The notes under the pieces were generated by a model that saw only the letters and a list, made by a program, of their open reading frames with translations, was not told where the DNA came from and did no database searches. Of a stretch of 64,000 nucleotides of DNA, positions 9,248-19,078 are shown in pieces. Made by a program: the position numbers and the translations under genes. The stretch comes from Melanopsichium pennsylvanicum (lineage: Eukaryota; Basidiomycota; Ustilaginomycetes; Ustilaginales): positions 558,001 to 622,000 of the forward strand of contig OAPG01000002.1 in assembly GCA_900208305.1 (NCBI GenBank), given 5' to 3'. How positions within the stretch are numbered: the first letter of the stretch is position 1; the number at the start of each line of letters is the position of its first letter.

Positions 9248-11329
9248 ATGGCAGACTTGGCTTCCACCTCGATACACAACGGCACCTCCCAACCCGCCCG
9301 CTACTCTCTCGCCCAATACATCATCGGCGCCGGTGCCCTTCACCGCATCACCACATCCAAGGTCCTCGTCGTCGGCGCCGGTGGTATCGGCTGTGAACTT
9401 CTCAAAAATCTTGTCCTCACCGGCTTTGGTAATATCGAAATCATTGACCTTGACACCATCGATCTTTCCAACCTCAACCGACAGTTTCTCTTCCAAAAGC
9501 AGCACATCAAGAAACCCAAGTCCATCGTCGCCAAACAAACCGCTCATTCATTCAACCCACTCGTCAACATCACCGCCTACCATGCCAACATCAAAGAACC
9601 TCGCTTTGGCGTCGCTTACTTTCAGACTTTCGATCTGGTCATGAATGCTTTGGACAATCTCGACGCTCGCCGATGGGTCAACAAAATGTGCATCGCAGCC
9701 GACGTGCCGTTGATAGAAAGTGGCACCACAGGCTTCTTGGGACAAGTTCAGCCCATCAAAAAAGGCGTCACAGAGTGCTACGACTGCGTACCTAAACCTA
9801 CTCCAAAGACCTTCCCCGTATGCACCATCCGATCGACTCCTTCGACTCCAATCCACTGCATCGTCTGGGCCAAGAACTGGTTGTTCACCCAGCTGTTCGG
9901 TGCGGATGACGAGACAGAAGATGCCGAGCTAGACAAGGCAATCACAGACGGCGAAGATGCCAAAGAGATCGATAGCTTGAGGAAGGAACAGACTGAGATG
10001 CGGGACATGAGGGCCACATTGCTGGAAGCGGCCAACAAAGGGGATCAAGATGAGGTAAGGGTTGTGGTCGAGAGAGTTTTCAACAAGGTGTACAAGAACG
10101 ACATTGATCGATTGCTCGGGATGGAAGAGATGTGGACTCATAGGCCCGTCAAGCCTGTTCCGTTGGTATTTCAGGATGCTATCAACAACATCGCTCCCGA
10201 GGGAAGCAATGTGAACGCTCCCACCACAACCCATGACTCTTGCACCAACGCCAAATCTACGCGTGCTGCATCTTCAGCAATCAAGCTCACAGAGACGAAC
10301 GCTAGCAAACTCAAAGATCAGCAAACCTTGTCTCTTTCACAAAACGTCTCGCTCTTCCTCAAGTCCACCACCGCTCTCGCCATCCGCGCTGCTCTCCATC
10401 CCAACGTCCCATTATCCTTTGACAAAGACGACTCGGACGCGCTCGACTTTGTCACCTCTTCCTCCAACCTCCGCAGCATGGTCTACCACATTGACCGCAA
10501 GACGCGCTTCGAGGTCAAGCAAATGGCAGGCAACATCATCCCTGCCATCGCCTCTACCAATGCCATCATTGCTGGCATGCTCGTCCTACAGGCCATGCAC
10601 GCATTGAGCGGAGAGTGGTCCAAGACGCGATTTGTCTCGCTTCAACGTGGTAGCAGTCGAATGCTTACTTCCTGGATTCCTGGACCTCCTAAGCCCGATT
10701 GCGGTACTTGTCAGGATGTATACATCCCCATCCAGATTCAAAGTTTGGAGAGCGTGACGTTGGAGGAGGTGATAGAGGAGGTTGTGAAGCGGGGAATGGG
10801 GATGGAGGAGGAGGAACTGGTGGTGTATAACGGGAATCGGGTGTTGGCCGATCCAGATTTTGACGATAATTTGGGCAAGAGTTTGAAAGATGTAGGTTTG
10901 ACAGAGGGATCGATGCTTACAGTGACGGATGAAGATCAGGTCTTGCAGGTGGTGAATATTGTGATTTCGACGAGTGTTGAGTTGAAGGAGAAGGGGGAGA
11001 AGATTAGGACGTTGGCAAAGGAGTTGTCTAAGCCCAAGCCAAGGGTCAAGAATAATCAAGGGACAAAGGATGAGGATGAAGATGATAGTGATGATGATGA
11101 TGATGTTGTGATTGTTGAAGCGGCTGATGTGCCGGTTGTAGTTAAGACCGCGATCACTACCAATGTTGCTGTTGGTAAGAAACGATCCCATTCCGAAAGT
11201 GATGAAACCACTACTACTGTTGATAATTTGGCCTCAACCCCAGATAAGAAGCGCAAAACTCAGTCAACCTTCAACAACAAGACTAACAAAGATGGCTCAA
11301 ATGCTGACACAGCCATCGAATTCGATTAA
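9248..11329 (+). CDS. UBA2: SUMO-activating enzyme E1 subunit UBA2
   Basis: The catalytic subunit of the nuclear SUMO E1 (with AOS1). It adenylates SUMO and carries it as a thioester before transfer to UBC9. The 693-residue protein shows the nucleotide-binding motif GAGGIGCELLKNLV, the DLDTIDLSNLNRQFLF segment, the zinc ligand pair C177-x2-C180 and the second pair in DCGTC, and the catalytic cysteine C192 in PVCTIRSTPS. A ubiquitin-fold domain follows near residues 495-575. The acidic C-terminus carries a basic KKRKT nuclear signal. The ATG at 9248 (ATCATGGCA context) was chosen over the longer open frame because it starts just before the conserved YIIGAGAL segment. The 3' end faces the GGA gene (247 bp). 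Confidence 0.95.
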   Translation: MADLASTSIHNGTSQPARYSLAQYIIGAGALHRITTSKVLVVGAGGIGCELLKNLVLTGFGNIEIIDLDTIDLSNLNRQFLFQKQHIKKPKSIVAKQTAHSFNPLVNITAYHANIKEPRFGVAYFQTFDLVMNALDNLDARRWVNKMCIAADVPLIESGTTGFLGQVQPIKKGVTECYDCVPKPTPKTFPVCTIRSTPSTPIHCIVWAKNWLFTQLFGADDETEDAELDKAITDGEDAKEIDSLRKEQTEMRDMRATLLEAANKGDQDEVRVVVERVFNKVYKNDIDRLLGMEEMWTHRPVKPVPLVFQDAINNIAPEGSNVNAPTTTHDSCTNAKSTRAASSAIKLTETNASKLKDQQTLSLSQNVSLFLKSTTALAIRAALHPNVPLSFDKDDSDALDFVTSSSNLRSMVYHIDRKTRFEVKQMAGNIIPAIASTNAIIAGMLVLQAMHALSGEWSKTRFVSLQRGSSRMLTSWIPGPPKPDCGTCQDVYIPIQIQSLESVTLEEVIEEVVKRGMGMEEEELVVYNGNRVLADPDFDDNLGKSLKDVGLTEGSMLTVTDEDQVLQVVNIVISTSVELKEKGEKIRTLAKELSKPKPRVKNNQGTKDEDEDDSDDDDDVVIVEAADVPVVVKTAITTNVAVGKKRSHSESDETTTTVDNLASTPDKKRKTQSTFNNKTNKDGSNADTAIEFD

Positions 11330-11576
11330 GAATTCCCTCTCCATCGTGCCCTGTCAACGCTCAATATTACATTCTCATCAATCAATCCACCTAACACTAA
11401 ATTTTACCACTTTGGAATCACATGCCATTTTTACCACTCTCTCTATACGAGAGAGGAAACGGCTTACTGTATCGATGGTTATGAACGACACACCCAAAAA
11501 GAAACGTGACATGGGAAAAATTTCTGAACCATTGGAAATCAATGACATGAGAAAGGAACAAGGCAGGGCATGACAA

Positions 11577-13202
11577 TTACTTGAACATGGAATCTAGATC
11601 AGCAAAGGGATCATTGGATGTGGGCTTCTGTGTCTGAGATTGTGCATGTGATTGCTGCTGGTTCTGCTGTTGACCGTTGGATGAAGGAGTGAGAGAAGGC
11701 AAGTCGAACAAATTCCGATTCCCAGTCGATTGTGTTCCAGTCTGAGGGATGCGTGGTGAGGTAGAAGTGGAAGTGGCCGTAGTCGGCAACTGTAGTGCTC
11801 CCCAATTGCCCAACCCCGAAGCCGGATTGGAAGTAGCTGTGCCAGATTTGGGAGTGGAAGAACCGCTTTCGTTCGAGAACAAATCCACAGGGAGTCCTCC
11901 GAATCCCGATGGCACTGCAGCTGGTGTAACAGAAGATGACGATGCAACACCGGTCTTGGTAGAAGCATCATCAAATGTCAGCGATGCAAAATCATCCATG
12001 ATACTACCACTCTTACCCTTATCCTGATCCGCACTCGGCTGTTCATCGTCAAAGCTGATCAAGTCACTAATCTTGGCAGTGGGTACAGCATCCGCTCCGC
12101 CTTTGTTCGGATCGATACTTGGATCAATGATCACCTGCGCACCAAAGTTACCCTTGGTAAACTGCTTGTACCTCTCCACCACCTGATTGATCAAATCGTT
12201 GACCAACAACAATCGATCCATGTTATCACCTCCTTCCTCTCCTTCCTCCACCTCACCAATCCACTTCTGAATTCTGGGTTGAACACTCCTCAAATGACTC
12301 GCGATCTGATCGTACGCATCTCCTTGTGCGAACTTTTCGCCTTGGTGGGCATTGTTGAGCATGTCGTTGAGCAAGATGGCTCGGGATTGCACCTTGTCCA
12401 ACTCGCGACGCGTTTGTTTGGTGTAATCCGGCTTGGATTCTGGTTCTGCCCCAGACATGATTTTCATCAATTCCTGAGCTTGAGCCAAATCCTTGGGTGT
12501 ACCTCTCCTGATGAGTTCTTGAAGTTTGGCACCTTGGGCAGCTCGATCTTCTTCCTCCAACTCTTCTGGGCTCTTGAGGTTGTTGTCCGAATTCATGACG
12601 CTTGCAGCTCTCGAGTCGACGTTTGGGAATCGATACCCTTTGTAGGTCAACAGCCTGTGCATATCCCGAATGTGAACCAAGTCTTCACGATGCTTACTCG
12701 TGACGCACAACGTCAACTTCCACTCGTGGATCAACTCGAGGATCTTGCTCTGCACGGGACTCGGAAACACTGGAGGTCGTTCGGGGAATCGTTTGACCAT
12801 TTCGTTCAAGAATTCCTTGGTTGCGACTTGGAGATGCAAAGGATAGCCGCAATTTTTGACGAGAATGTCCAGAAGCGCCAGGCCAAGCATGCCAACGTGA
12901 GGGTTGCGCGAGTTGATCTTTCGCACCGTCTCGAATGCGGCTTCGCGAGGAGTGTTGGCTTTCTTTTGATTCACATAGTCGGCAAGCTCGAGGTTGAGAG
13001 CAAGGTTAGGAGATGAGAGCGCCGGATGACAACAACGTTCGACGTATACAGACACGGGAGAGGTTTGAAGTTCTGGATCCAGGTTGCGGGCGGCCCAATC
13101 TGCGAGAGCTCCAAGCGCACCCTGGGGAGCTGTATCGAGGTTGTTTGAGGATGGGCGAGAGGATCCTCCGGGATATCGGCCTTGACTGTGGTGATTGTAC
13201 AT
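11577..13202 (-). CDS. GGA: GGA-type clathrin adaptor (VHS and GAT domains, no ear)
   Basis: An Arf-dependent adaptor that sorts cargo from the trans-Golgi to endosomes. In the 541-residue protein the VHS domain covers about residues 40-185 (ADYVNQKKANTPREAAFE, GYPLHLQVATKEFLNEMVKR, DMHRLLTYKGYRFP), closely following yeast Gga1/Gga2. The GAT three-helix domain covers about 215-345. The hinge contains a clathrin-box motif LISFD at residues 381-385. The last ~140 residues are Ser/Thr/Gln-rich and end in DPFADLDSMFK. No gamma-adaptin-ear (GAE) domain is visible, although yeast and animal GGAs have one. The DPF and NLFDL motifs could bind adaptor ears instead. It is divergent from NBS1 (873 bp). 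Confidence 0.87.
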   Translation of the reverse strand: MYNHHSQGRYPGGSSRPSSNNLDTAPQGALGALADWAARNLDPELQTSPVSVYVERCCHPALSSPNLALNLELADYVNQKKANTPREAAFETVRKINSRNPHVGMLGLALLDILVKNCGYPLHLQVATKEFLNEMVKRFPERPPVFPSPVQSKILELIHEWKLTLCVTSKHREDLVHIRDMHRLLTYKGYRFPNVDSRAASVMNSDNNLKSPEELEEEDRAAQGAKLQELIRRGTPKDLAQAQELMKIMSGAEPESKPDYTKQTRRELDKVQSRAILLNDMLNNAHQGEKFAQGDAYDQIASHLRSVQPRIQKWIGEVEEGEEGGDNMDRLLLVNDLINQVVERYKQFTKGNFGAQVIIDPSIDPNKGGADAVPTAKISDLISFDDEQPSADQDKGKSGSIMDDFASLTFDDASTKTGVASSSSVTPAAVPSGFGGLPVDLFSNESGSSTPKSGTATSNPASGLGNWGALQLPTTATSTSTSPRIPQTGTQSTGNRNLFDLPSLTPSSNGQQQNQQQSHAQSQTQKPTSNDPFADLDSMFK

Positions 13203-14075
13203 CGTCGTGCCCTTTCTCGATGATCAAGACACCGTCAAAGAGGATGGCAACTATGATAGGTGAAGTCGATCAATTTGTAGCCCTGATTAGTGTGTTCGCT
13301 GAGCCTCCTAGCTGATTCCAGAGCTGCAGAGGCTAGGAAGGGATCGTTGCTTACTTCTTCCCTGAGGCAAGAGCTGATGACGGTGAGATGCGATCAAGGT
13401 AGTTGGATTAGGTGGTGATGATAGAAAAAGTAAGGTACGCAACGCAACCTTTCGATAGAGCACACCGACACACACACACACAGGCAAATCAGAACGTGTT
13501 GGTTCCTCGCCCTGCCAAAGCCCGCTCAAGTGTTGATGCCACGAAGGTCTCCAATACACAGGTATGCAGCTTAGACGAGGCTGTGGACGGCAACTCCGCG
13601 TGGACTCACTTGAAATTCGCATTCGCAACTCTCTCTCTGTCTCTTTTCTAGCTTGGTCCTTAATTCAATTAGAAGGGTGGCTCGAGCGTGGCACATTCTC
13701 TCAATCGGGTAAATCGGGAAAGCGCTTCTACACATATATTCGGTGACTCTCCGACTCTTCCTGTTTCTGGCCCATCGGCTGAGCCCTCGCTTCGACTCAG
13801 CCATATTCAGAATCAGGGTCCAAAGCAGCTAACAACCCTTCTCCTTATCACACTTTCGTAGCGGATCACAGCGACGACTCTGACCAGTCTGACTGTATTG
13901 AAAGGCTGCATATCCGAACATCTGTTTCAGTCTCCTGACACTGATGACCTGCTCCACGTCCCGGTCAATCATCATCCCAATCCTTACTGACCACCTGTAA
14001 CAGCCAATGCGCTTACATAGCATTGCTCACACCATCCTTGACGTACTCATGTCCTAGACCAAAACAATCGAGCTC
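13203..14075. promoter_or_regulatory. Divergent promoter region, GGA / NBS1
   Basis: 873 bp between divergent starts. It has a short (CA)n tract at 13471-13483. Short ORFs here lack codon bias or any motif. No RNA gene is recognised. Confidence 0.5.
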
Positions 14076-17000
14076 ATGTGGCTGCTTCAAGGTCGGTTTG
14101 CAGAAGATAGCCGCCAAGAGCAAATTAAACTTTTCAAATATGGTCAAACTTATACCCTCGGTCGCAAAATCCCCGCGGATATCGTCATTGACAGCAAGTT
14201 CGTCTCTCGTATATCCTGCCATATCACCGTCGCGTCCTCCGACACCATCTCCAGCGCATTCGCAAATGTCAACCACCCTTTAGCCTTCCACAATGATCCC
14301 GCCCTGCGCCCGCGCGTGACCATCCGCTTCGAAGCCAACAAAAGCCGCAAAACATTCGCCGTATCCCAAGCACCTCGTCGCGCCAACTCTGAACCTACCC
14401 AAGTCCAAGTCCTCGCCGACTCGGACCACGCTCTCAATGATGGCGACTCATTCGCACTTACCACTACAATCTCGTTGCGCTTGGTATGGAAGCCAATGGC
14501 TGTATGCTTTGCCGCAAAGGTGAAGGAGAATGCGATCGCACCTTTTAGAAAGGCTGCTCTTGAATACGGAATCCACCTCTCTTCCGCAAAGTCAAGGTGG
14601 AAAGACGGCTACACGCACTTGTGCTTGGCTCAAGTCAAGCCTACCGAATCCGTACTTTGCGCCCTACTCCAGGCAAGGCCCGTCGTCACCATCGAGTACT
14701 TTGCCGAGCTCTTTCGACGAGCCGAACTGCCTCGACATGATCCAGCCTCACTCGAAACATCCTTTGACGATCTCGACTATGCAAGTTACCAACCTCCGAT
14801 CGACGAGAATGAACTCAAGGAAATCCTTGACATGCCTCAAAAGCTGCTCCCCAACGAAAAGCGCACCTACATGCTCAGAGGCACCACATGTATATTCTTC
14901 GCACTGCCACATGAAGAGTCGGAACTCGCCATCTACAAAAGTCTTCTCGGCGTTGCAGGGGCCCGCGTGTTTACGCACAATCCCCAAGCAGAGCGGCTCC
15001 AGACAAAGGCGGATTTTGCACAGCTCTTGATGCCATACAAGAACAGTTCACTCACATATTGGAGAAACAGTGGCAGTAAGGCAAGGAGTGAGGCTCCCGA
15101 TGAAGGATTAGCGGTGCTGATCAGCGCGGTGCATGAGAATCAAGCCTGGAAGGAAGATTGTGCAGTGGCTTGTACAAATCTACGCATCGCTATGCCCACC
15201 GGATTCCATGCCATCACCAATGCAGTCTTCTCGGCTGATGTCAGGGCAAATCTGAACATCATTCCAAGCGTATCCGGCGGTCAGGCAGAGGCGTCTGCTC
15301 GGCAGGAGCAAGCTGCTGTGGAGTCTGCTACAGATGTTGCTGCGTCGGCTCCGGAACAAGGTGCTGCAGCCGACAACACGGTGATCGAGCCGGCCCGACA
15401 GAGACAATCCCAACCAGTAGCAACGCCATCCCGAATTGAGGCCGCAGGAGCAAGCACTATTGCGCCTGTTGCAGAGCAGCAACCCTCATTCGCCATCACA
15501 GCACCGACAGCACCACCGAGCACAGCAAGTGAGCCGCAGAGACGCCCTCTCACACGCCGGACACGCAAGCCTACCAACAACACTGAAGATACCCACGCAC
15601 ACCCCGCAACTGAACGTGAACGAGCGGATGCAACTGTCGACGAGAACAACGAGTCGTCGATAGACACTCGCCCTGACAATCGATCAGCTAAACCATCCGC
15701 TGAGTCTACCGCATCGCAGCTCACAAGAGCAGAACGAAGCGGCCTTACAAGACGCACAGGAACAAGTCGCACTGCTCGACGATCAAATATCTTTGATGCC
15801 ATGTTGCGACCTGATGGCAGTGTTGCCGCTGCCGTTGGTGACGGAGCTGGCTCCATTGCTAACGATGCTATCGGAGCCAGTCTTGACGCTGGTTCTTTCG
15901 TTCCGAAAAGTCGAAGGTATAGAATGGACTTGGACGAGGAGGACAAAGCTCAGACCCAGGCGAGCGCGCCAAGTCAAGTATCGGGCTCTGTGGGTGTACC
16001 AGACAGCAGTGCTGCCAAAAGAAAGTCTCCACCATCACGCCAAGCTTCCGACACACATCAAGACGAGTCGACCAAGCGAACCCGCACCACCGCTCCCGAA
16101 ACGGCTCCGGCCGATAGCATCCCATCCAGCCAGGCACCCGCTCCTGAGCCTGCACGCATCAACGGCGCTCAGTCATCTGTTCAGTCGTCAGGCCTCGCCC
16201 CCGGCACAGAGGCCGATAGCGAGCCCACTTTTCTTCAAGCCCTCAACACCCAGCGTGCCAAAGGCAAAAAGATGGACGAGTTTGATGCCGAGTTCAACCG
16301 GCTTCAGATCGCAAAGCCTGGCACACAGTCTGGCACACTCCGCAACTTTGTGGGGAGCAGCAGCGCGCCGGGCAAACAGAAGCGGGCCCAAGCAGGGGCT
16401 GGAGGTACACAGATTGATGAGGATTACGAAGCATTCAAAGAGATGGCTGAAGAAGAATTGAGGATCCATGTTCGGGGCAACTTTGTTCAGGTGGACTTTG
16501 TGCCTTTGGTACGACAGAAGAAAGAGATGCAGCCCATGCGAGGCGCGCACACCGGGAATGTGCCCAACTTCAAAAAGTTCCGCCCAAAGGGTGGTCCTCC
16601 CAAAGCGGCAACTCAGATCGCTGCATCTGGGCAGTCGCACAAGATCGCATTGGTGCTTCCGGAGGGTAATGACTATGGACTCGGGCAGAGTTATTGGGAG
16701 GAACAACAGTCGGCACGGACTTCTGAGACCATTACGAGTTCACGCGGCGATCAATCGGGTCGAAGAGGTGGTGTTGGTGTATCGGATGATGATGACGAGC
16801 AAGTCGCGTCGAGTGTGCATTTGCGTGGTAAGAGCGCAAGACGGGATAGGGTGACGTTGGATCCCTCTTCGGTGGAGGGTGCGACGGTGGATTTGGACCT
16901 GGACGGGTTGGATTCCATGGAGTCCGAGGACGAAGCTGATATGACCACCATGATGCTTCGTCGCCACGGTCCACAGTCGCAGCGTTCAAGCGCCACATCA

Positions 17001-17348
17001 ACTGCTGCTGCTGCTAATGCAAATGCTATTGCAACAGGTGGGGTGAGGGGGAAGAAGAGACCAGCACCCCCGATTGTACAAGAGAGCGACGAGGAAATGG
17101 TTTCGCCCGCTCCGGCAAGTGCAAGCGCGAGGAAAAGACGAGCTCCAACGCGTACAGCCGCAATGGTACTTTACGACGACGAAAACGACGACGATGATGA
17201 CGGGATAAATGGTGATGAAGGGAATTCTGGAGATGATGGCAATTTTGCTGGATTTGGCAAGAGTTCAACCACCAGAAGGAGAAGAGTTGAAGCAGGAGTT
17301 GCTTCCTCTGGTGGCGTAAGCCGAGCTACGAGGCGTGCCTTGTTCTGA
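14076..17348 (+). CDS. NBS1: NBS1 (nibrin) subunit of the MRN double-strand-break complex
   Basis: The regulatory subunit of MRE11-RAD50-NBS1, which senses DNA breaks in the nucleus and activates ATM/Tel1. The 1090-residue protein begins MWLL, like animal nibrin (MWKL). It has an FHA domain (about 1-130, with TLGRKIPADIVIDSKFVSR) and then tandem BRCT domains (about 145-225, with THLCLAQVKPTESVLCAL and ARPVVTIEYFAELFRR, and about 255-330). A long Ser/Ala/Gln/Thr disordered region with many SQ/TQ sites follows. NFKKFRPK at residues 831-838 matches the MRE11-binding motif. An acidic stretch then leads into NFAGFGK (1056-1062), a possible Tel1-binding tail. The FHA core reads SRISCH where SRNH is usual. 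It converges on PAC3 with only 116 bp between stops. Confidence 0.9.
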   Translation: MWLLQGRFAEDSRQEQIKLFKYGQTYTLGRKIPADIVIDSKFVSRISCHITVASSDTISSAFANVNHPLAFHNDPALRPRVTIRFEANKSRKTFAVSQAPRRANSEPTQVQVLADSDHALNDGDSFALTTTISLRLVWKPMAVCFAAKVKENAIAPFRKAALEYGIHLSSAKSRWKDGYTHLCLAQVKPTESVLCALLQARPVVTIEYFAELFRRAELPRHDPASLETSFDDLDYASYQPPIDENELKEILDMPQKLLPNEKRTYMLRGTTCIFFALPHEESELAIYKSLLGVAGARVFTHNPQAERLQTKADFAQLLMPYKNSSLTYWRNSGSKARSEAPDEGLAVLISAVHENQAWKEDCAVACTNLRIAMPTGFHAITNAVFSADVRANLNIIPSVSGGQAEASARQEQAAVESATDVAASAPEQGAAADNTVIEPARQRQSQPVATPSRIEAAGASTIAPVAEQQPSFAITAPTAPPSTASEPQRRPLTRRTRKPTNNTEDTHAHPATERERADATVDENNESSIDTRPDNRSAKPSAESTASQLTRAERSGLTRRTGTSRTARRSNIFDAMLRPDGSVAAAVGDGAGSIANDAIGASLDAGSFVPKSRRYRMDLDEEDKAQTQASAPSQVSGSVGVPDSSAAKRKSPPSRQASDTHQDESTKRTRTTAPETAPADSIPSSQAPAPEPARINGAQSSVQSSGLAPGTEADSEPTFLQALNTQRAKGKKMDEFDAEFNRLQIAKPGTQSGTLRNFVGSSSAPGKQKRAQAGAGGTQIDEDYEAFKEMAEEELRIHVRGNFVQVDFVPLVRQKKEMQPMRGAHTGNVPNFKKFRPKGGPPKAATQIAASGQSHKIALVLPEGNDYGLGQSYWEEQQSARTSETITSSRGDQSGRRGGVGVSDDDDEQVASSVHLRGKSARRDRVTLDPSSVEGATVDLDLDGLDSMESEDEADMTTMMLRRHGPQSQRSSATSTAAAANANAIATGGVRGKKRPAPPIVQESDEEMVSPAPASASARKRRAPTRTAAMVLYDDENDDDDDGINGDEGNSGDDGNFAGFGKSSTTRRRRVEAGVASSGGVSRATRRALF

Positions 17349-17464
17349 TACCGATGCTTCCCCAAGGGCCATTGCAAGCGAACCTGTTCCATTCATCATC
17401 GTCGTTTCTGCGCCCATGTGTGAGTCGGACCCAAAATGTTGTGCGACTGATAATAGGAAAGGTA

Positions 17465-18091
17465 TCACCAGACTCTGCACTGTTGAATGAGATCCATGGT
17501 TGCTATGAATCTCTGTCGTTCCGATTCGCTCGTGAGGAGCAAAGATTCATCCTCGTCCTCGTCATGTTGATCTCGATCCTCGTCATGTTGATCTTGATCA
17601 TTCTGGAATGCGATTGGGGCTGATTGGGAGTCAGGGTTGATCTTGAGAGCCAGAGAAACGATCAGTGGCCTAGCATCGTGTGGTGAAGCGTGAATTTTGA
17701 TGATGGCTGCGATCTGGGACACGTAAAGTTGATACAGGGCTGCATGGTTGGGCGATGGTTCCGTACCGACCAGTCTGGTTATTGAAGTGCTTGGTAACGG
17801 TGATGGCAAAGATGCTGAAGCCGCAGGTTGGTATTGGTCAAACGATGATGATGAAGAGGAGAAGCCAGGATTTGTTGACGTGATGGCTTGATAAAGCACT
17901 CCAAACTTTGAGAGCTGAGTGACGGTGATAAAGATACGATCTGCGAAGGATTGAGCGATGACAGTGGTGTTTGTGCCATTAACGACGGCTGTGATGGTGC
18001 GCGTTGGGGTCACAAGACGAGGGAGTGAGGTCACTTCCACTTTGAGCGAAGAGGTGTCGAAATTGACGTTAGGGCGGGGGACCATCATCAT
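17465..18091 (-). CDS. Proteasome assembly chaperone 3 (PAC3/PSMG3 family)
   Basis: A small cytosolic chaperone that, as a dimer with PAC4, helps assemble the alpha ring of the 20S proteasome; the yeast counterpart is Irc25/Poc3. With the start at the first of three consecutive ATGs (18091, 18088, 18085) the protein has 208 residues. TTVIAQSFADRIFITVTQLSK aligns with the human VVCTAFSSHILVVVTQ core, and the C-terminus DLIQQCRVW matches the human ending VIRVCQVW. Insertions of Ser-rich and Gln/Asp/His-rich sequence (about residues 95-120 and 165-185) make it longer than the human protein (about 120). The frame is open for 109 more codons upstream, but that part has no family similarity, so the shorter form was chosen. 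Confidence 0.75.
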   Translation of the reverse strand: MMMVPRPNVNFDTSSLKVEVTSLPRLVTPTRTITAVVNGTNTTVIAQSFADRIFITVTQLSKFGVLYQAITSTNPGFSSSSSSFDQYQPAASASLPSPLPSTSITRLVGTEPSPNHAALYQLYVSQIAAIIKIHASPHDARPLIVSLALKINPDSQSAPIAFQNDQDQHDEDRDQHDEDEDESLLLTSESERQRFIATMDLIQQCRVW

Positions 18092-19063
18092 CAGGATCTT
18101 GTTCTTTTTATGAAAGATAGTCGATGAGATGTTGAGTGGAGGAGCAAGAGGTGTTGCTCTGACGCGGCGTTGGCGGATTCCGAATCCCGACGTATTCCGA
18201 ATCCCGACACTTTCCAATTGCTCATCGATGACACTTGTCTCGACATAACAATGTATCGGACACCCGAAAAATAATATTCGCTCCACATCGATAGCCTTAC
18301 GAATCGATTCTTTCGCGTTACGCTGACCGCTCCCACGCGATGTGAGATGGAAAACAAGTTGGAAAATTTCCACCTCGGTCCCAACAAGAAGCTGGTTTTC
18401 GCCGAAACATCTTATCAAGCTTGTATTCAGCTCACAAAGCCGGCAATGTCAACAAGCCTTGATACTGTATGACCAAAGCGGCTCTTTAGGCTGTACCTGT
18501 CATGCTCGTATGAGATCATCATAGAAGTCCTACAATAGAGGCGAAAGCCGGTGTTGGATGATGACGCCGAATTTGGAGGTAGCATCTCATGGTGACGTTC
18601 GCCTTGTGGGAGTGATTGACAGGCTCGCCCAAAAAATTCCAGGTGCGTGACACTGTATACACTAGACCCTCTTGAATACTAGAACAAACTAAAATTGAAA
18701 TGAATATCAAGCGACCCAAAAACCCTGAATAGTACCGGCTATGGACCAACCCCAAAATCTCAAAAATAAAATAAAATGAAACTAAAGTAATTTTTTCTGT
18801 ATGTTCCCTTATCCGATGCTGCCGTGTAGATCCAGTAGGGCCACAGTCAAGCGAGAATACTCGTAGATGAGTGAGGATCTGGCCTCCTCTCTGTCAACGT
18901 GCGGGTGACTTCAGCCATTCTTGAAATCCTATTCGCAAAGAAGGCGGTGCATGCGTTCTTATTTACAGCACTCTCTTCGCTCGTTATTTAAACGGATGCT
19001 TTCCGCATTATGTGTGAGTTGTTCAAGCATTTTTTAAAAGTGCCTCTCGTGAACCCTCTCACA

Positions 19064-19078
19064 GCCTACGGCGTAGGC
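19064..19078. repeat. Perfect short inverted repeat
   Basis: GCCTACG, one G, then CGTAGGC. It could be a dimeric factor-binding site or a small hairpin in the PAC3/ATP-citrate lyase intergenic region. It may be chance. Confidence 0.5.

Noticed and set aside
18092..18418. N-terminal extension of 109 codons for the PAC3 gene
   Set aside because: The extension has no similarity to the family and includes cysteine-rich, unbiased sequence; the ATG triplet at 18085-18091 precedes the conserved core.
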